A DNA stretch of 64,000 nucleotides. Origin: Meghimatium bilineatum (lineage: Eukaryota > Mollusca > Gastropoda > Stylommatophora > Philomycidae). Every line of letters starts with the position of its first letter. Positions within the stretch are counted from its first letter, which is position 1. This document shows, piece by piece, positions 22,101 through 30,770 of this stretch. The stretch is from assembly GCA_034231615.1 (NCBI GenBank), contig CM067317.1:22177477-22241476 (forward strand). Direction: 5' to 3'. The translations under genes and the position numbers were made by a program. A model generated the notes under the pieces. The model saw only the letters and a program-made list of their open reading frames with translations, did not search any database and was not told where the DNA came from.

Positions 22101-24720
22101 TTCTCAGTCATTGTTTTAAGCTATCCAGTAACTTTCCTTTCTACTACTTCTTCGTTTACTTGAAACATGTCTATATCTGTAATTCTGTCTCCTGAATAAA
22201 ACTGTCTTTTGTAGTTTGCACATTGGCCCATAGAGCTTTTATTCCAGTGTTGTTTCTCTGGTCAATATTTCTGCCTTTGCATTTCATGCTCAGAACACTC
22301 TTGAAGTATAAGTTTGGCAATCTGTGCTGCCTGTCCACATGGCAGTGTTGCCCATCTTGAATTTTGTGTACATGTGACTGCGGAGAGTTGTGTCCCATTC
22401 TAAGGTGTAGAATTACAATTTGTTATGATCTATCCATAATGTGATAGTCATCTTGTGTTGGTGTTTGTAGCTTTCTTATTCACTTGATCATCTGTTTCTT
22501 CTGATGGTAGGTGATCTGTACATCTGGTTGGTCTTCAGCAGCACCTTCTTGTGTCTTGACCCTTAATCACATTTTTCTGCATGTTTTTTATTATTTATTT
22601 ACTTTAATAGTCTCTCTGGCTTCTATTAATAACAGTTTAACTATATTACTGTATATTTATATTAGCTTCGTCTTCTTTTGTTCACCTAGGACATGTTTAT
22701 ATATGAAGTTTTGTTTCTTCTAAAAATTTGACTAACTAGTACAGAGATTTGTAGAGTTTTTCTTCGAACAGTTGTTTCTCTGGTGTATTTGCCTCAGCAT
22801 TTCATATTCAGGGCATTCCTGAAGAATATGCTCTGCTGCCTGTCCATATTGTTAATATTGGAGTTTATGTACATATGGTCATTTATGTATTTATGCATAT
22901 ACGAGTCAGTTGTGTCCTGTTCTGAGGTGCAGAATAACAACTTGTTCTGGTCTGTTCATAATTTGGTAGTCATTTTGTGTTGGAGTTGGCATTCTAATTG
23001 CTTTTAACAATGTTTGGAAAGGAAGACTTCTAAAGAAATTGAGAAATTCCAGAGTGAATGGTAGGATGTATAAATAGATAAAAGCATACCTAAATAACAG
23101 AATAGCTAGATTACTAGATGGTACAAAAACCCAAAAAAAATTATATGTCATGGGGTACCACAGGGAGGAGTATTGTCCCCATAATTTTCTGGTTTACATC
23201 AATTATCTGGTTGCTAAGCTACCACATGGTTCAAACATGGTAATGTATGCTGATGACTTCATAACAGGGTGCAAAGAAGAAAATGGGACTGTGGCTACCA
23301 AAGTGGTAAAGTGAGCTATGGATATCTTAACCACATGGGGCAAACAGATGATATGTCAATATCAACATAGATAAGTGCAGAAATACTCTTTTTACTCTTT
23401 CACCAAAACTAAAAGCTGGTGACATTAAAATAAATTGAGAGCTCCTGAAGGAAGACGAGCAACTTACATATCTTGGAGTCACATCTGACATGGAAGGAAC
23501 ACATCAACAAAGCAGCAGCAAAGGCCAGGAAAATGTTAGCTATCCTGAGAAAACTAAGTGGAACGACATGGGCAGCAAATGGGAAAATAGTAAAGTATAC
23601 CAACAGGGCATATGATCACACCTGGAATATGACTCAACTGCATGGTGTCCAGCATCAAATACTATATTACATGAGCTACCGGTAGATAAGGTGCAAACCA
23701 GGAACTTAAGATCATTATAGGGGAAATAAAATCATTTCATTTTATTTTTTTCTAGAAATTTCATAACCTAATGCCCCTATGGAACTTCTGATGTCTTTGT
23801 TTCTTACACAATAATCAATTGTTGCTTTATTTAATGCTTTTATAAAGTATCTTATTTCACATTTGATAAACTTTTTCTCATGTTCTTTGGTCAGTGTACC
23901 TTTCTGACATTGATAATAAAATGCTGGCACAAAGATGGTATTTATAATCTTGCCTTTTGCTTCCATGGAATAGCAGGATTTTTTTAGAACTGATGATGAT
24001 ATATGACTAAATTTATCATATTTACATGCACAGTTATGCATTAGATATCATTATGCATCATTCATACATAATATTGTGAAAAAGTTGTGTCTCTCTTTCT
24101 TGATAAAGGCCTTTTAGTTGAAAATTAGAAGCTCTCTTTATTTATATCTATTACAATTTATATATTTGCTCTTATAAGATTTTTTTTTCTTGCAGCATAT
24201 TATCCTATCTATTTATGTGATGTGCAGAATATTTTTCCCAACAGCCACTCTGTAAGTCTCATGGTACTGTGCAACTGTTCTGCCTCTTCAAGTTTCATAT
24301 TCAGAAGATCTTTAATGTCCTGTGCACATCATAGTTTTGGTCTGCCTCTTGTTCTCTTTCCTGGAACCTTTCCCTTCATGATAACTCATTCTAAATCACT
24401 GTGTCTTTTTATATGTCCAAAATATACTATTTTCCATTTTTTTTGATAGTTTGAGGTGCTTACTCATATGTACAGGTATTTTTACTTATTACAGCTAATC
24501 TATATTCATAACTCAGCTTGGCTAACACTTTCTAATGTTTCTATCATCATCAATAAAAAATATCATAATAGAAATAAGTCCTATAACTTACATCAACAAG
24601 TGCTTCAAGCTGGTGAAACAGCATGGGCTTGTTTCCAAACTCAACTAGTGGCTTGGGTATACTTAGTGTTAGTGGGCGAAGACGAGTGCCATAACCACCA
24701 ACAAGAATCAAAGCTTTCAT
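5177..24720 (-). CDS. GMPPB: Mannose-1-phosphate guanylyltransferase beta (GDP-mannose pyrophosphorylase B), 9 exons
   Basis: Cytosolic enzyme making GDP-mannose from mannose-1-phosphate and GTP, the mannose donor for N-glycans, O-mannosylation and GPI anchors. Exons, 5' to 3' on the minus strand: 24720-24592, 20762-20682, 18184-18136, 15507-15365, 13693-13535, 12600-12522, 9246-9119, 6394-6212, 5308-5177. All are bounded by AG/GT and their phases agree. Lengths sum to 1083 nt, that is 360 codons plus stop, the length I know for human GMPPB. Visible motifs: nucleotidyltransferase signature [11 protein letters not shown] with KP at the N terminus (residues 9-24), metal-binding Asp in [12 protein letters not shown] (about 102-113), FVEKP and NAGMYI in exon 5, and left-handed beta-helix hexapeptides ([16 protein letters not shown]) in exon 8. 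The start is the conserved MKALILVGG; the frame is open upstream, but a pyrimidine-rich acceptor at 24787 shows that the sequence just before the ATG is 5' UTR. I see no disabling change. Confidence 0.97.
5867..5955 (+). mobile_element. Family B RTE fragment
   Basis: Encodes [20 protein letters not shown] then [10 protein letters not shown], as in the family B copy at 19639-20254. Truncated at both ends; in GMPPB intron 8. Confidence 0.75.
5956..6190. repeat. Two adjoining tandem repeats (about 56 bp x2, about 38 bp x3)
   Basis: The first unit contains CATTTGTTTCAATTCAGTAC, the second CCATATAATTTCAAATCAGT. They share the CATATAATTT core, so the second probably arose from the first. They abut the exon 8 donor of GMPPB. 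Confidence 0.8.
6212..6394 (-). CDS. GMPPB: GMPPB exon 8
   Basis: 61 codons, [15 protein letters not shown] to VVGNW, mostly hexapeptide (LbH) repeats. The donor gtaaga sits about 20 bp from a tandem-repeat block (5956-6190). Confidence 0.96.
6395..6955. other. GMPPB intron 7 sequence, nothing recognised
   Basis: AT-rich intron DNA with no repeat or exon that I recognise. Confidence 0.5.
6958..7133. repeat. (TA)n/(TG)n microsatellite
   Basis: About 175 bp of TA dinucleotides with interspersed GTGTGTATATATA blocks. Confidence 0.97.
7134..7980. other. GMPPB intron 7 sequence, nothing recognised
   Basis: No coding or repeat signal supported. Confidence 0.5.
7981..8313. mobile_element. hAT-type MITE with 8-bp target-site duplication
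   Basis: ATTTATAC at 7981-7988 is repeated exactly at 8306-8313. The 317-bp insert between them begins TAGAGGTTCCCAAA and ends, read in reverse, CAGAGAATCCCAAAC. Such CAGNGGTTCCCAA termini with 8-bp duplications are typical of hAT elements. No transposase is encoded, so it is non-autonomous. It lies in GMPPB intron 7. Confidence 0.85.
8314..9118. other. GMPPB intron 7 sequence, nothing recognised
   Basis: No feature supported. Confidence 0.5.
9119..9246 (-). CDS. GMPPB: GMPPB exon 7
   Basis: [19 protein letters not shown] to VVGNVLI, linking the catalytic domain to the beta-helix. Donor gtgagt. Confidence 0.96.
9900..10430. repeat. Diverged direct duplication in GMPPB intron 6
   Basis: About 90 bp at 9900-9990 (AAGATACAGAA, GAGTTTGAACTTTGT, ATGTTTACC) recur in the same order at 10330-10430. 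The rest of this 3.3-kb intron (9247-12521) holds no exon that I recognise. A weak resemblance to a LINE 3' end at 12000-12250 is too decayed to call. Confidence 0.45.
12522..12600 (-). CDS. GMPPB: GMPPB exon 6
   Basis: [18 protein letters not shown] to AMELQ plus one base. A decayed duplicate of this exon lies at 16523-16589 within intron 3. Confidence 0.96.
12980..13130 (+). mobile_element. SINE-like repeat, family S
   Basis: Contains the family blocks TTGGCTGCTCCATCTCATA, GCCATGCAAAATTTGGATGT and GTCAG, shared with 42365-42600 and with the reverse complements of 16620-16800 and 33300-33570. Confidence 0.5.
13535..13693 (-). CDS. GMPPB: GMPPB exon 5
   Basis: 53 codons with [19 protein letters not shown] and [12 protein letters not shown], which form the sugar-phosphate binding half of the active site. 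The donor is the weaker gtttgc. Confidence 0.95.
13925..14475 (+). mobile_element. RTE-type LINE 3' part, family E
   Basis: Broken frames encode an RT C-terminal region: [32 protein letters not shown], then a basic [12 protein letters not shown] block. It ends with GATGTATCCAGTGTGGCA and a (TTA)n tail at about 14455-14475. It is in GMPPB intron 4; a second 3' end of the family is at 663-860. Confidence 0.7.
14476..15364. other. GMPPB intron 4 remainder
   Basis: Nothing recognised apart from a C homopolymer near 15163-15175. Confidence 0.5.
15365..15507 (-). CDS. GMPPB: GMPPB exon 4
   Basis: Completes [11 protein letters not shown] and carries [12 protein letters not shown], the Asp that coordinates Mg2+. 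Donor gtaagt. Confidence 0.96.
16523..16589 (-). pseudogene. Decayed duplicate of GMPPB exon 6 in intron 3
   Basis: The minus strand repeats the last ~14 bases of intron 5 (TTTTTGTTTCTAG), the acceptor and the first ~47 bases of exon 6, reading [17 protein letters not shown] against [16 protein letters not shown] in the true exon. It has a 3-base insertion (an extra Val) and a Pro-to-Ser change. Homology stops after GCTCAAG, so the 3' half and the donor are missing. It could not be spliced in frame: exon 3 ends in phase 1 and this start is phase 0. Confidence 0.85.
16620..16800 (-). mobile_element. SINE-like repeat, family S
   Basis: The reverse complement contains AACCATGCAGAAATTGGATG, GGTCAGACA and TGTAAACCACGACAACATAT, aligning with the family S copies at 12980 and 34315. 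Confidence 0.5.
17330..17990 (-). mobile_element. RTE-type LINE 3' part, family F
   Basis: The minus strand encodes [39 protein letters not shown] and a KRRRGR block, the RTE/BovB-like C terminus. It matches 57440-57840 and the insertion at 53526-54980. Frames are broken upstream. It is in GMPPB intron 3. Confidence 0.75.
18136..18184 (-). CDS. GMPPB: GMPPB exon 3
   Basis: 49-nt micro-exon encoding [16 protein letters not shown] plus one base of the next Ala codon. It matches the conserved EPLGTAGP motif that continues in exon 4. Too short for ORF finders. Confidence 0.94.
18345..18522 (+). mobile_element. Family A RTE 3' end
   Basis: A diverged copy of the family A terminus (CTTACTTGAAGGTAAAGT...GAGATACAAGTG...CAGCATTTGATGATGAT). 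It is in GMPPB intron 2. Confidence 0.65.
18526..19230. other. GMPPB intron 2 sequence, nothing recognised
   Basis: No feature supported. Confidence 0.5.
19235..19635 (-). mobile_element. Family B RTE 3' fragment, older copy
   Basis: The reverse complement aligns to the family B C-terminal region and 3' end (a TGATGAT terminus near 19241-19247), with more decay than the copy beginning at 19639. Homology breaks off at 19632, where the second copy's tail starts. Confidence 0.65.
19639..20254 (-). mobile_element. Family B RTE LINE, 199-codon open 3' part
   Basis: The minus strand is open for 199 codons: [60 protein letters not shown], then [20 protein letters not shown] and a [20 protein letters not shown] end. 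This is the RT thumb and C terminus of an RTE/BovB-type protein. It ends in a (GAT)n tail (19639-19655). 5'-truncated; it appears inserted in, or abutting, an older copy (19235-19635). Confidence 0.8.
20682..20762 (-). CDS. GMPPB: GMPPB exon 2
   Basis: 27 codons, [16 protein letters not shown] to SLQQQ. Acceptor AG at 20763-20764, donor gtgagt. Phase 0 on both sides. Confidence 0.96.
20936..21437. mobile_element. Foldback element with long inverted arms and 11-bp flanking repeats
   Basis: The left arm (20947 to about 21122) and the right arm (about 21196 to 21357) are inverted repeats over roughly 160 bp. They share AATGCAAAATAAGATAAAAA, GGTTACTAGAAAAACTTAAC, CAAGAAACTAATAACATTCA and ACAAATATTAATAAC. 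A ~35-bp indel separates the arms. TCAATAAACTG at 20936-20946 recurs at 21427-21437 as a possible target-site duplication, leaving a ~70-bp non-palindromic tail on the right. It is in GMPPB intron 1. No coding capacity. Confidence 0.75.
21785..21851 (-). mobile_element. tRNA-derived SINE head
   Basis: The minus strand reads TATAGTGGTTAGGCTG (A-box-like, reminiscent of tRNA-Glu) and, about 25 bases on, GGGTTCAAATTC (B-box-like). The arms do not pair as a functional tRNA, so a SINE head is preferred. Confidence 0.5.
22145..22560 (-). mobile_element. Family I LINE 3' end, copy 1
   Basis: The reverse complement aligns to the last ~400 bases of the element at 26017-30288, including the terminal ETELQI stop and AACATGTTTCAAG of the 3' UTR (here TTGAAACATGT near 22160). 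Frameshifted. GMPPB intron 1. Confidence 0.75.
22745..23010 (-). mobile_element. Family I LINE 3' segment, copy 2
   Basis: The minus strand encodes [20 protein letters not shown] then [11 protein letters not shown], the segment downstream of RNase H in family I. It joins, at about 23010, a plus-strand RT segment of the same family. Confidence 0.75.
23011..23715 (+). mobile_element. Family I RT segment in inverted orientation
   Basis: The plus strand, with frameshifts, follows family I from just before the RT ([11 protein letters not shown]) motif through YADD-like text (CMLMTS in a shifted frame), INIDKC and [20 protein letters not shown] to the LRIIMG region. Its orientation is opposite to the 3' segment at 22745-23010, and the intervening RT-RNase H part is missing. 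Confidence 0.7.
23745..24045 (-). mobile_element. RTE-type fragment, family L
   Basis: Minus-strand open stretch with [20 protein letters not shown] then [10 protein letters not shown], matching the YQCQTWTL block of other family L copies (44305, 49038-49440). Confidence 0.65.
24220..24445 (-). mobile_element. RTE-type 3' fragment, family M
   Basis: Read through frameshifts, the minus strand resembles an RTE C terminus (YFGHIK-like, a GK-V-GKR-RGRPK block, then a Leu/Glu-rich end). Degenerate. Confidence 0.45.
24592..24720 (-). CDS. GMPPB: GMPPB coding exon 1
   Basis: Codons 1-43, from MKALILVGG to EALVD, with the nucleotidyltransferase loop. Donor gtaagt at 24591. Phase 0. Confidence 0.96.
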
Positions 24721-24786
24721 GATAGCGCCTGAGAAATTTTGGTTGGACTCTGCTTTGTACGAATTCAGAAGCAAAGCAAAAATAAA
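24721..24786 (-). promoter_or_regulatory. GMPPB: Probable 5' UTR segment of GMPPB with splice acceptor
   Basis: On the minus strand a tract TTCTCTTTCTTTTTTCCCCAG ends at 24787, 66 nt before the ATG. This suggests that exon 1 is preceded by a 5' UTR intron and an upstream non-coding exon, which I could not locate. Confidence 0.5.
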
Positions 24787-24913
24787 CTGGGGAAAAAAGA
24801 AAGAGAAGAAAATGAAAATTTGTGAACACATACAAACAAATGAATTAAGAATAGCAACAATTTCATGACAAATATTTATATATACTGTTATTGCTATTGT
24901 TGATATCCAAATA

Positions 24914-25152
24914 CACCTGTGTGACAATCCCTGTACTTCTAGTTCAGAGTGCAAAGAATAGGGGCTTCTATCTTCATTTTAGGCAAGTCACCCACCTGTG
25001 TGACAATCAGGACTTGAACTTCTAGTTCAAAGTGCAAAGAATAGGGGATTTTGTCTTCTTTCTAGGCAAGTCACCCACCTGTGTGGCAATCAGGACCTGG
25101 ACTTCTAGTTCAGAGTGCAAAGAATATGGGATTCTGTCTTCTTTCTAGGCAT
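24914..25152. repeat. Tandem repeat, about 80 bp x3
   Basis: Units begin CACCTGTGTGACAATC at 24914, 24993 and 25076 and contain TTCTAGTTCAGAGTGCAAAG. It lies just upstream of the GMPPB start, in the putative 5' UTR intron. Confidence 0.9.
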
Positions 25153-25660
25153 ATCACTAGCAGGTGACTAAAGATAGTTTGTGGAATAAGCAGACATATC
25201 ACCTGTGAAAAAAAAATCCTCATTGTCACTGCCTGTCTTGTCTCAATTTCTTACTTCTGTCTTTTGTTAAATGGTCCCCATTTGATGACGAAGAGGTGAG
25301 GGGTATGGATATTGACCTTTGTTCTTTTGTAGCAGACTTCTAGGTGGTGGGGAATGTTGGATGTTCCATTGCTGCAGATGGGCCACCAAATCTGACAGAC
25401 GAATGATGAACAATTTGGCTCAGTAATATGTAATATGCAGGACATGATGATCATTGGATGCTGCCTCATTAAAATGTCTCCCTTTATGAACTAAACATGC
25501 ATATATAAATTCCTTCAACACAACCATGTCTTTTAGACAAATAATGTTGTTATGAATTCAGGTGTCATCTTAGTTGCTCAACTGAGGACCTGTACTTTTG
25601 TCAGAAAGGCTATGGGCTGTCAAGAGCTACCTGCTCACAGTTAATGGAATTAATTCATCA
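25153..25660. other. Spacer, nothing recognised
   Basis: No feature supported. Confidence 0.5.
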
Positions 25661-26005
25661 TCAATATATCCAAATACTGCTGAATTGATAGTCATATTCA
25701 TGGAAACTCAATGTAATTCTTAAAAAATTGCAAGTCTTCTGAAATTGATTTAGTAAGTGATACAGTGAATTATTGTTAAGGGTGTTTGTAGAAGTTTTTT
25801 TCCTAGCAATTGAGAAGGTCAATAAGAAGATGTTTGGCTGTTTTGTTTCGATGAGAGTATCATCTACCATGGGTAATTGTTGAGATCTGAAATGCTTGAA
25901 ATCAATTGTTCTCAACATGGCAACAAACCAACCTTTCAATTTGCATTTGATTGGAAGTAACAATGTTGCCTCCATATTCAATAACAGGAAGAATGAAAAC
26001 TTCAT
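25661..26005 (-). mobile_element. Possible degenerate RT C-terminal fragment
   Basis: One minus-strand frame reads VFILPVIEYGGNIV, reminiscent of the LPVIEYG motif of jockey-type RT thumbs. Other parts align poorly. Low confidence. Confidence 0.3.
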
Positions 26006-26008
26006 TTA

Positions 26009-29000
26009 GGATTATTTCTTCTTCTTCTTTCGTTCACTTGAAACATGTCTATATCTGTAATTCTGTCTCCTTAATAAAACTCACTGTCTTTTGTAGTTCA
26101 TACAGTGTCCCATAGAGTTTTGATTCCAGTGTTGTTTCCTCTGACCAATATGTCTGCCTCAGCGTTTCATGCTCAGAACACTCTTGAAGTATATGTTTGG
26201 CACTCTGTGCTGCCTGTCCACATGTACACATGGCTGTGTTGCCAATCTTGAACTTTGTATACATGTGACTGCGGAGTCGGTTGTGTCCTGTTCTGAGACG
26301 TAGAATTATAACTTGTTCTGGTCTGTTCATAATATGATAGTCATCTTGTGTTGGTGTTTGTGGCTTTCTTATTGACTTGATCATCTGTTTTTTCTGATGG
26401 TAGGTGATTGGTATATCTGGTTGGTCTTCGGCAGCACCTTCCTTAGTCAGTTGGTCTGCTTTTTCATTTCCTGGTATTCCACAGTGAGAGGGTATCCACT
26501 GCATGGTTACCCTATACTGGTAAGACAATTCGCTAAGTAGTTTTTTCAAGTCTGTTAGTTTTTCAGACTGGAGAGCTTGAAGCACTGACCTTGCATCTGT
26601 CAGGAATACCACAGGCTGTAGGTCAGAGTTGGAGTTCAGCAGTTTTTTAGCTGCCACACTAATTGCCTGGATTTCTGCATCATAATTATTGCAGAATTTT
26701 CCTGTCGGTGTTCTGATTGTATCTCTAGGCTTGTGTGGATATTCTATATATACACCTGCACCTCCATTCCTCACGGCATTCTGTGCTGACCCATCTGTGT
26801 ATACTCTGACCCATATATCTTGTGGATATTCCTCATCCAGGAAACTGAGGGTGACTGTCCTTCGCTGCACACTGTTCTGTTCGTCCACGCTTAGTATTCC
26901 TTTCACATGGGTCTGAATATATATTGGCATTCCATGTCTTTCACTCCACGGGGTTTGTTCTGGTACAGGCCTTAAGGGGCTGTCAACTTCAGGTAGGTCT
27001 GTAAGTTGTCTGCGGAGTCGTTTAGCTTGATGGATAAAGCTGCTTCTTTTCAGTCGTCCCATTGCTAGATTTTGGAATCTTTCCTTCATTGGATGACTTG
27101 GCATACACTGAAACTTTTCTGCCTGAATTAGTACTTTTGTGTCTCTGCGTTCGCCAAGTGTTTGCATTCTTCCCATTTTCTGCATCTCTGCTATGGGTGT
27201 TGATTTCATTGCTCCCAACATTATTCTAAGTGCCTGGTTTTGCACTTTATCTAGATCTTGCAATGTGGTGTTTGATGCAGGACACCACGCAGCTGAACCA
27301 TATTCCAGGTGTGGTCTTATGCCTTGCTGGTAAACTTTACTGAGTATATTCCCACTGGCTCCCCATGTGGTTCCACTTAGTTTTCTCAGGATAGCTAACT
27401 TCCTCCTGGCTTTTGTTGTTGCTTTGTTTATGTGCTGCTTCCATGTCAGTTTATCATCAAAAGTAACTCTGAGGTATGTGGGTTGTTTGTCTTCTTTCAA
27501 GAGCTCTCCATCTATTTTGATATGACCGGCTTTTTGTTTTGGTGAGAGGGTGAAAAGTGTAGTGCTGCACTTATCTGTGTTAATGCTGACACACCATCTA
27601 TTAGCCCATAAGGTTATGGCATCGATAGCTCTTTGTATTTGTTTAGTGGCCACTGTCGCATGTTCTTCTGTGCACCAGATCACCAGGTCGTCAGCATACA
27701 TTGCCACTTTGATCCCGTGTGGTAGTTCAGCAACTAGGTCATTGATGTAAACCAAGAAAAGTGTGGGCGACAGGACTCCTCCCTGGGGGACTCCATGACG
27801 CAGTAGAACTTTCTTGCTCTTGCGACCATCTAATTGTACCCTGGCTCTTCTATTATGCAGTATGCATAGTATGCATAGTATGCTCTTCTAGTATGCTTTT
27901 ACCCATTTATACATTCTTGAGCTAACCCTGCAATTTCGCAATTTCTTTAGGAGCCCTTCTTTCCAGACCTTATCAAATGCTTTCCTGAGGTCTATCCATG
28001 CTGCTAGTACCAGTTTCTTATCTTGGAAGGCATCCTCAATCTCTTGGGAGAGGTAGGTTGCCTGATCTTCAGTAGAGTAGCACTGTCTGAAACCTGCTTG
28101 CTGTGATACCAGAAGGTTTTCACTTTCTAGGTACCACTGCATCCTAAGATTGATAATGCGTTCCATTGTTTTGCATAGACAGCTTGTGAGGCTGATGGGC
28201 CTGTAGTTGGAGACTGTGTTGCCATCTTTTCCTGATTTGAGGAGTGGTATCATTATTGCTTCTCTCCACGCCTGTGGTACATTACCCGTGGACCAGCTTG
28301 TGTTAAAGATCTGCAGTAGCTTTGCTCTTGCTGCAATTCCCAGGTTTCTAATCATTTCATTGGACACTCCATCAGCTCCAGGGGACTTTTTCATTTTCAA
28401 TTTGGATATTGCATGCTCCAGTTCTCTCATTGTGATTGGTGCCTCCATGACTTCAGGTATAGGTTCGCCTTGTCCAATGTTTTGCTGGTTCTCTCGAACC
28501 TCCTGTTGTTTGTCTGGGCTGACTTTGATGTTATTGTCTTCTGCAAAGGAATCTGCAAAGTAATCAGCTGCATGTTTACCTGTTAAAATGTTTTTATCTT
28601 TATAAAGTGTGATCCTGGTATTTCTCCCTGTACCTTCATCATTTAGTTGTTTTACAAGTTTCCATAATTTCCTAGTATCTCTTTCTAGGTTCAGCGACTC
28701 TGTTTTTTCTTTCCAGCTGTTCCGTCTGGCTTGTAACTTGGCTCTTTGAAATTTAGCCTTTGTTTGCTGATATTTGTTGTGATGTTCTTGGCTAGGTCTG
28801 TTCTCAGCCTGCTTTCTAGATGTTTCCATCTCATTTTGCAGCTTTTCCAGTTCATCATTCCAGTAGGGTTTGTAGTTTTTGCGTGCCCCCCTGGGTATGG
28901 TTTTACTAGCAGCATGTAGTATACATCTATTAAATTCACTCACTGCTCTATTGATGTCTTTGTCCAAGTTCATGTCCTTAGCTAGAACACTGGTTAAATG

Positions 29001-30296
29001 CTGGTACATTTTCCAGTCTGCCCTCTTATAGTTCCACCTAGTGAGCGTGCTGCTGTCCTTGGTATATTCATTGTGAATTTCCAGAAATACTGGTCTGTGG
29101 TCACTACCCCCAAGCTGCTTTCCAACGATACGTGTGATGTTCCATTCCAGGACTGGTGAGTAGAATGCCAGGTCTGGTGTAGAGGTGGTGTGCCATGCTC
29201 TCGAGTAGAAGGTTGGTGAGTCTGCTGGCTGGTTAATAAGAATGAGATTATTTTCATCCTGCCAGCTCTCAAGTTCCTCACCTCTCTTGTCGATATGATC
29301 GTAGCCCCAGCTCTGAGAGTGGCTGTTGAAGTCACCACACACCATAAGCCTTTCTTTGTCCGGAATTGTGTCTAGTGCCAATGGTTTATCATTTGGGCAG
29401 TAGTAGTTCAGGAGATGGAATTCTGCACTGTCTGTTTTTAGGTGGAGCATCTGGTATTCTGCCCCGTCCATGTATACTTCCAGCTGACATGCACTGATAT
29501 TGTTTTTAACTAGTGTCAGAATTCCACCCTTTCGCCTGTCTTTTCGGTCAGATCGGTAGCACTGGTAGCCTCTGATTTTGAAGGCTATGTCGCTGCTGAG
29601 GTGTGTTTCTTGGATACAGCATATATTAACTTGTTCTTCACTGAGGACATTTTCAAGTTCCAATTTTTTGCTGTATCCATCTCTTTTACTGTTGACACCC
29701 TCAGCATTCCAGTGCATTATTTTTATTGGTCGTTTGTTTGTTTGGCCAGTAGCTCTATTCCCTTGCCTCCTGGCTCCTCGGGACAATTGAGAAGGACTTC
29801 CAGTAACTGAGGTTGGGCCCTTTCGAGGTATAGGGCCCGGCACCGTCCCTGCCTGAACGTCCGCCACAGGGCAGGCACCATAACGTTTATTAGATGCAGA
29901 CATGTTTCCATTGTGTTTTATGCGTGGCAACCTGATTATCTGTGCGCCTTTTGGCTGGTTGCCTCCGTCTTCAGCACTCTGCTTACTTGGGCCGGACTAT
30001 GGTCCTGCTCGAGTGGGAGTGCCCGACCAGTCTTAGTTTCCAGCCTCTGATGGCTGAACTAAGCCCCATCACCACTTCAAGGTTCTGGCCTCGATGGGGA
30101 TATAGGATTATGAAGTGTGATTGCTTAATATCAGCCACTTTCATCACTCAGAGAGATGAGAGACCTTTGTTGGCTTTTGCGAAATATATGATCAAAAGCA
30201 CAAACTGCGATCAAATCGAGCACACAAGTACTGTAACGATGAAATCCCGACTACATTGTGCTCCCTCATCTACAAAGACTTTACAATTGGATTATT
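26009..30296 (-). mobile_element. Near full-length I-like LINE (family I)
   Basis: GGATTATT at 26009-26016 recurs at 30289-30296 as a probable 8-bp target-site duplication, giving a 4.27-kb insert (26017-30288) in minus orientation. From 5' to 3' it holds a ~385-bp leader, one long coding frame with apurinic-type endonuclease, reverse transcriptase, RNase H and a Cys/His motif, a short 3' UTR and a (GAA)n tail at 26017-26030. The architecture (endonuclease, RT, RNase H) fits the I superclade (I, Nimb, Ingi); I cannot choose among them. A separate gag-like ORF1 was not found. The frame is clean except for one stop, implying recent insertion. Fragments of the same family are at 1290, 22145, 22745 and 23011. 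Confidence 0.85.
26049..29903 (-). CDS. LINE polyprotein: endonuclease, RT, RNase H (one internal stop)
   Basis: Starts at ATG 29903 (MSASNKRYG); the frame is open further upstream, to about 30000. Endonuclease motifs: MHWNAEGVN, IQETHL, CGDFNSHS and GGSDHRP (29730-29050). RT: KMKKSPGADGVSNEMI, NYRPISLTSCLCKTMERI, QAGFRQ, IDLRKAFDKV, then after the stop [11 protein letters not shown] and catalytic MYADDLV (near 27700). RNase H: VYTDGSAQN, DAEIQAISVA, LTDARSVLQAL and SHCGIPGNEKADQLTKEG (acidic residues D, E, D, D). It ends with a C-x-C...H-x4-C motif (MCTCGQAAQSAKHILQEC). The only defect is a TAG at about 27890, inside a repeat expansion at 27860-27892 whose inserted length keeps the frame. 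Strand transfer would need the lost read-through, so I infer an inactive but recently active copy. Confidence 0.85.
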
Positions 30297-30499
30297 AAGG
30301 GAGAATCAAGTCACTGCTGACTTTGCTTGGTTGATCAGTGTCCCAGAACCATCCTACGAGTAATCAATATGGTCTAACTCCTTCTGTAGTGTTATGACAA
30401 ATTTCTGGTATGACCCTTCTATATTTATATATCACGATATTCTCTGCAAAGGATAGGATCCTCTCTTTGCTGTTAAGCTGCTGCTGAGTGATGAGTACA

Positions 30500-30590
30500 G
30501 TGTCCATCACAAGTGATGATCATTTGTTACATCCACTATTGAAAATTCAGTTAGAATTATGAATTCGTAAATGGCTAATAGGTCCTAAGT
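30500..30590 (-). mobile_element. Solo 3' end of family H LINE
   Basis: CCATCACAAGTGATGATCAT, TTTGTTACATCCACT and TGAAAATTCAGTT match the family H 3' UTR at 2340-2420. Confidence 0.7.
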
Positions 30591-30645
30591 CATTATGGGA
30601 GGTATGGAGAACATGCAAAGTTTCAGGGACAGAGATATACGGAAA

Positions 30646-30736
30646 CAAAGAAAAGATAATTATAGGCCTAAGTCATTACACTTAGTTAATAGTATACTAA
30701 GTGTAATGACTTAGGCCTATAATCATCTTTTCTTTG
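30646..30736. repeat. 40-bp inverted repeat, 11-nt loop
   Basis: The left arm 30646-30685 and right arm 30697-30736 are complementary at 39 of 40 positions; arm core AGGCCTAAGTCATTACACTT. The loop is TTAATAGTATA. The loop-proximal sequence CACTTAGTTAATAGTATACT occurs again at 30762-30781, just before the family A insertion. Confidence 0.93.
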
Positions 30737-30770
30737 CACTAATATAATCATCTCATCTTTACACTTAGTT

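Noticed and set aside
24550-24954. Extended GMPPB start upstream of MKALILVGG
   Set aside because: The frame is open, but the family starts at MKAL and a strong splice acceptor at 24787 interrupts the extension.
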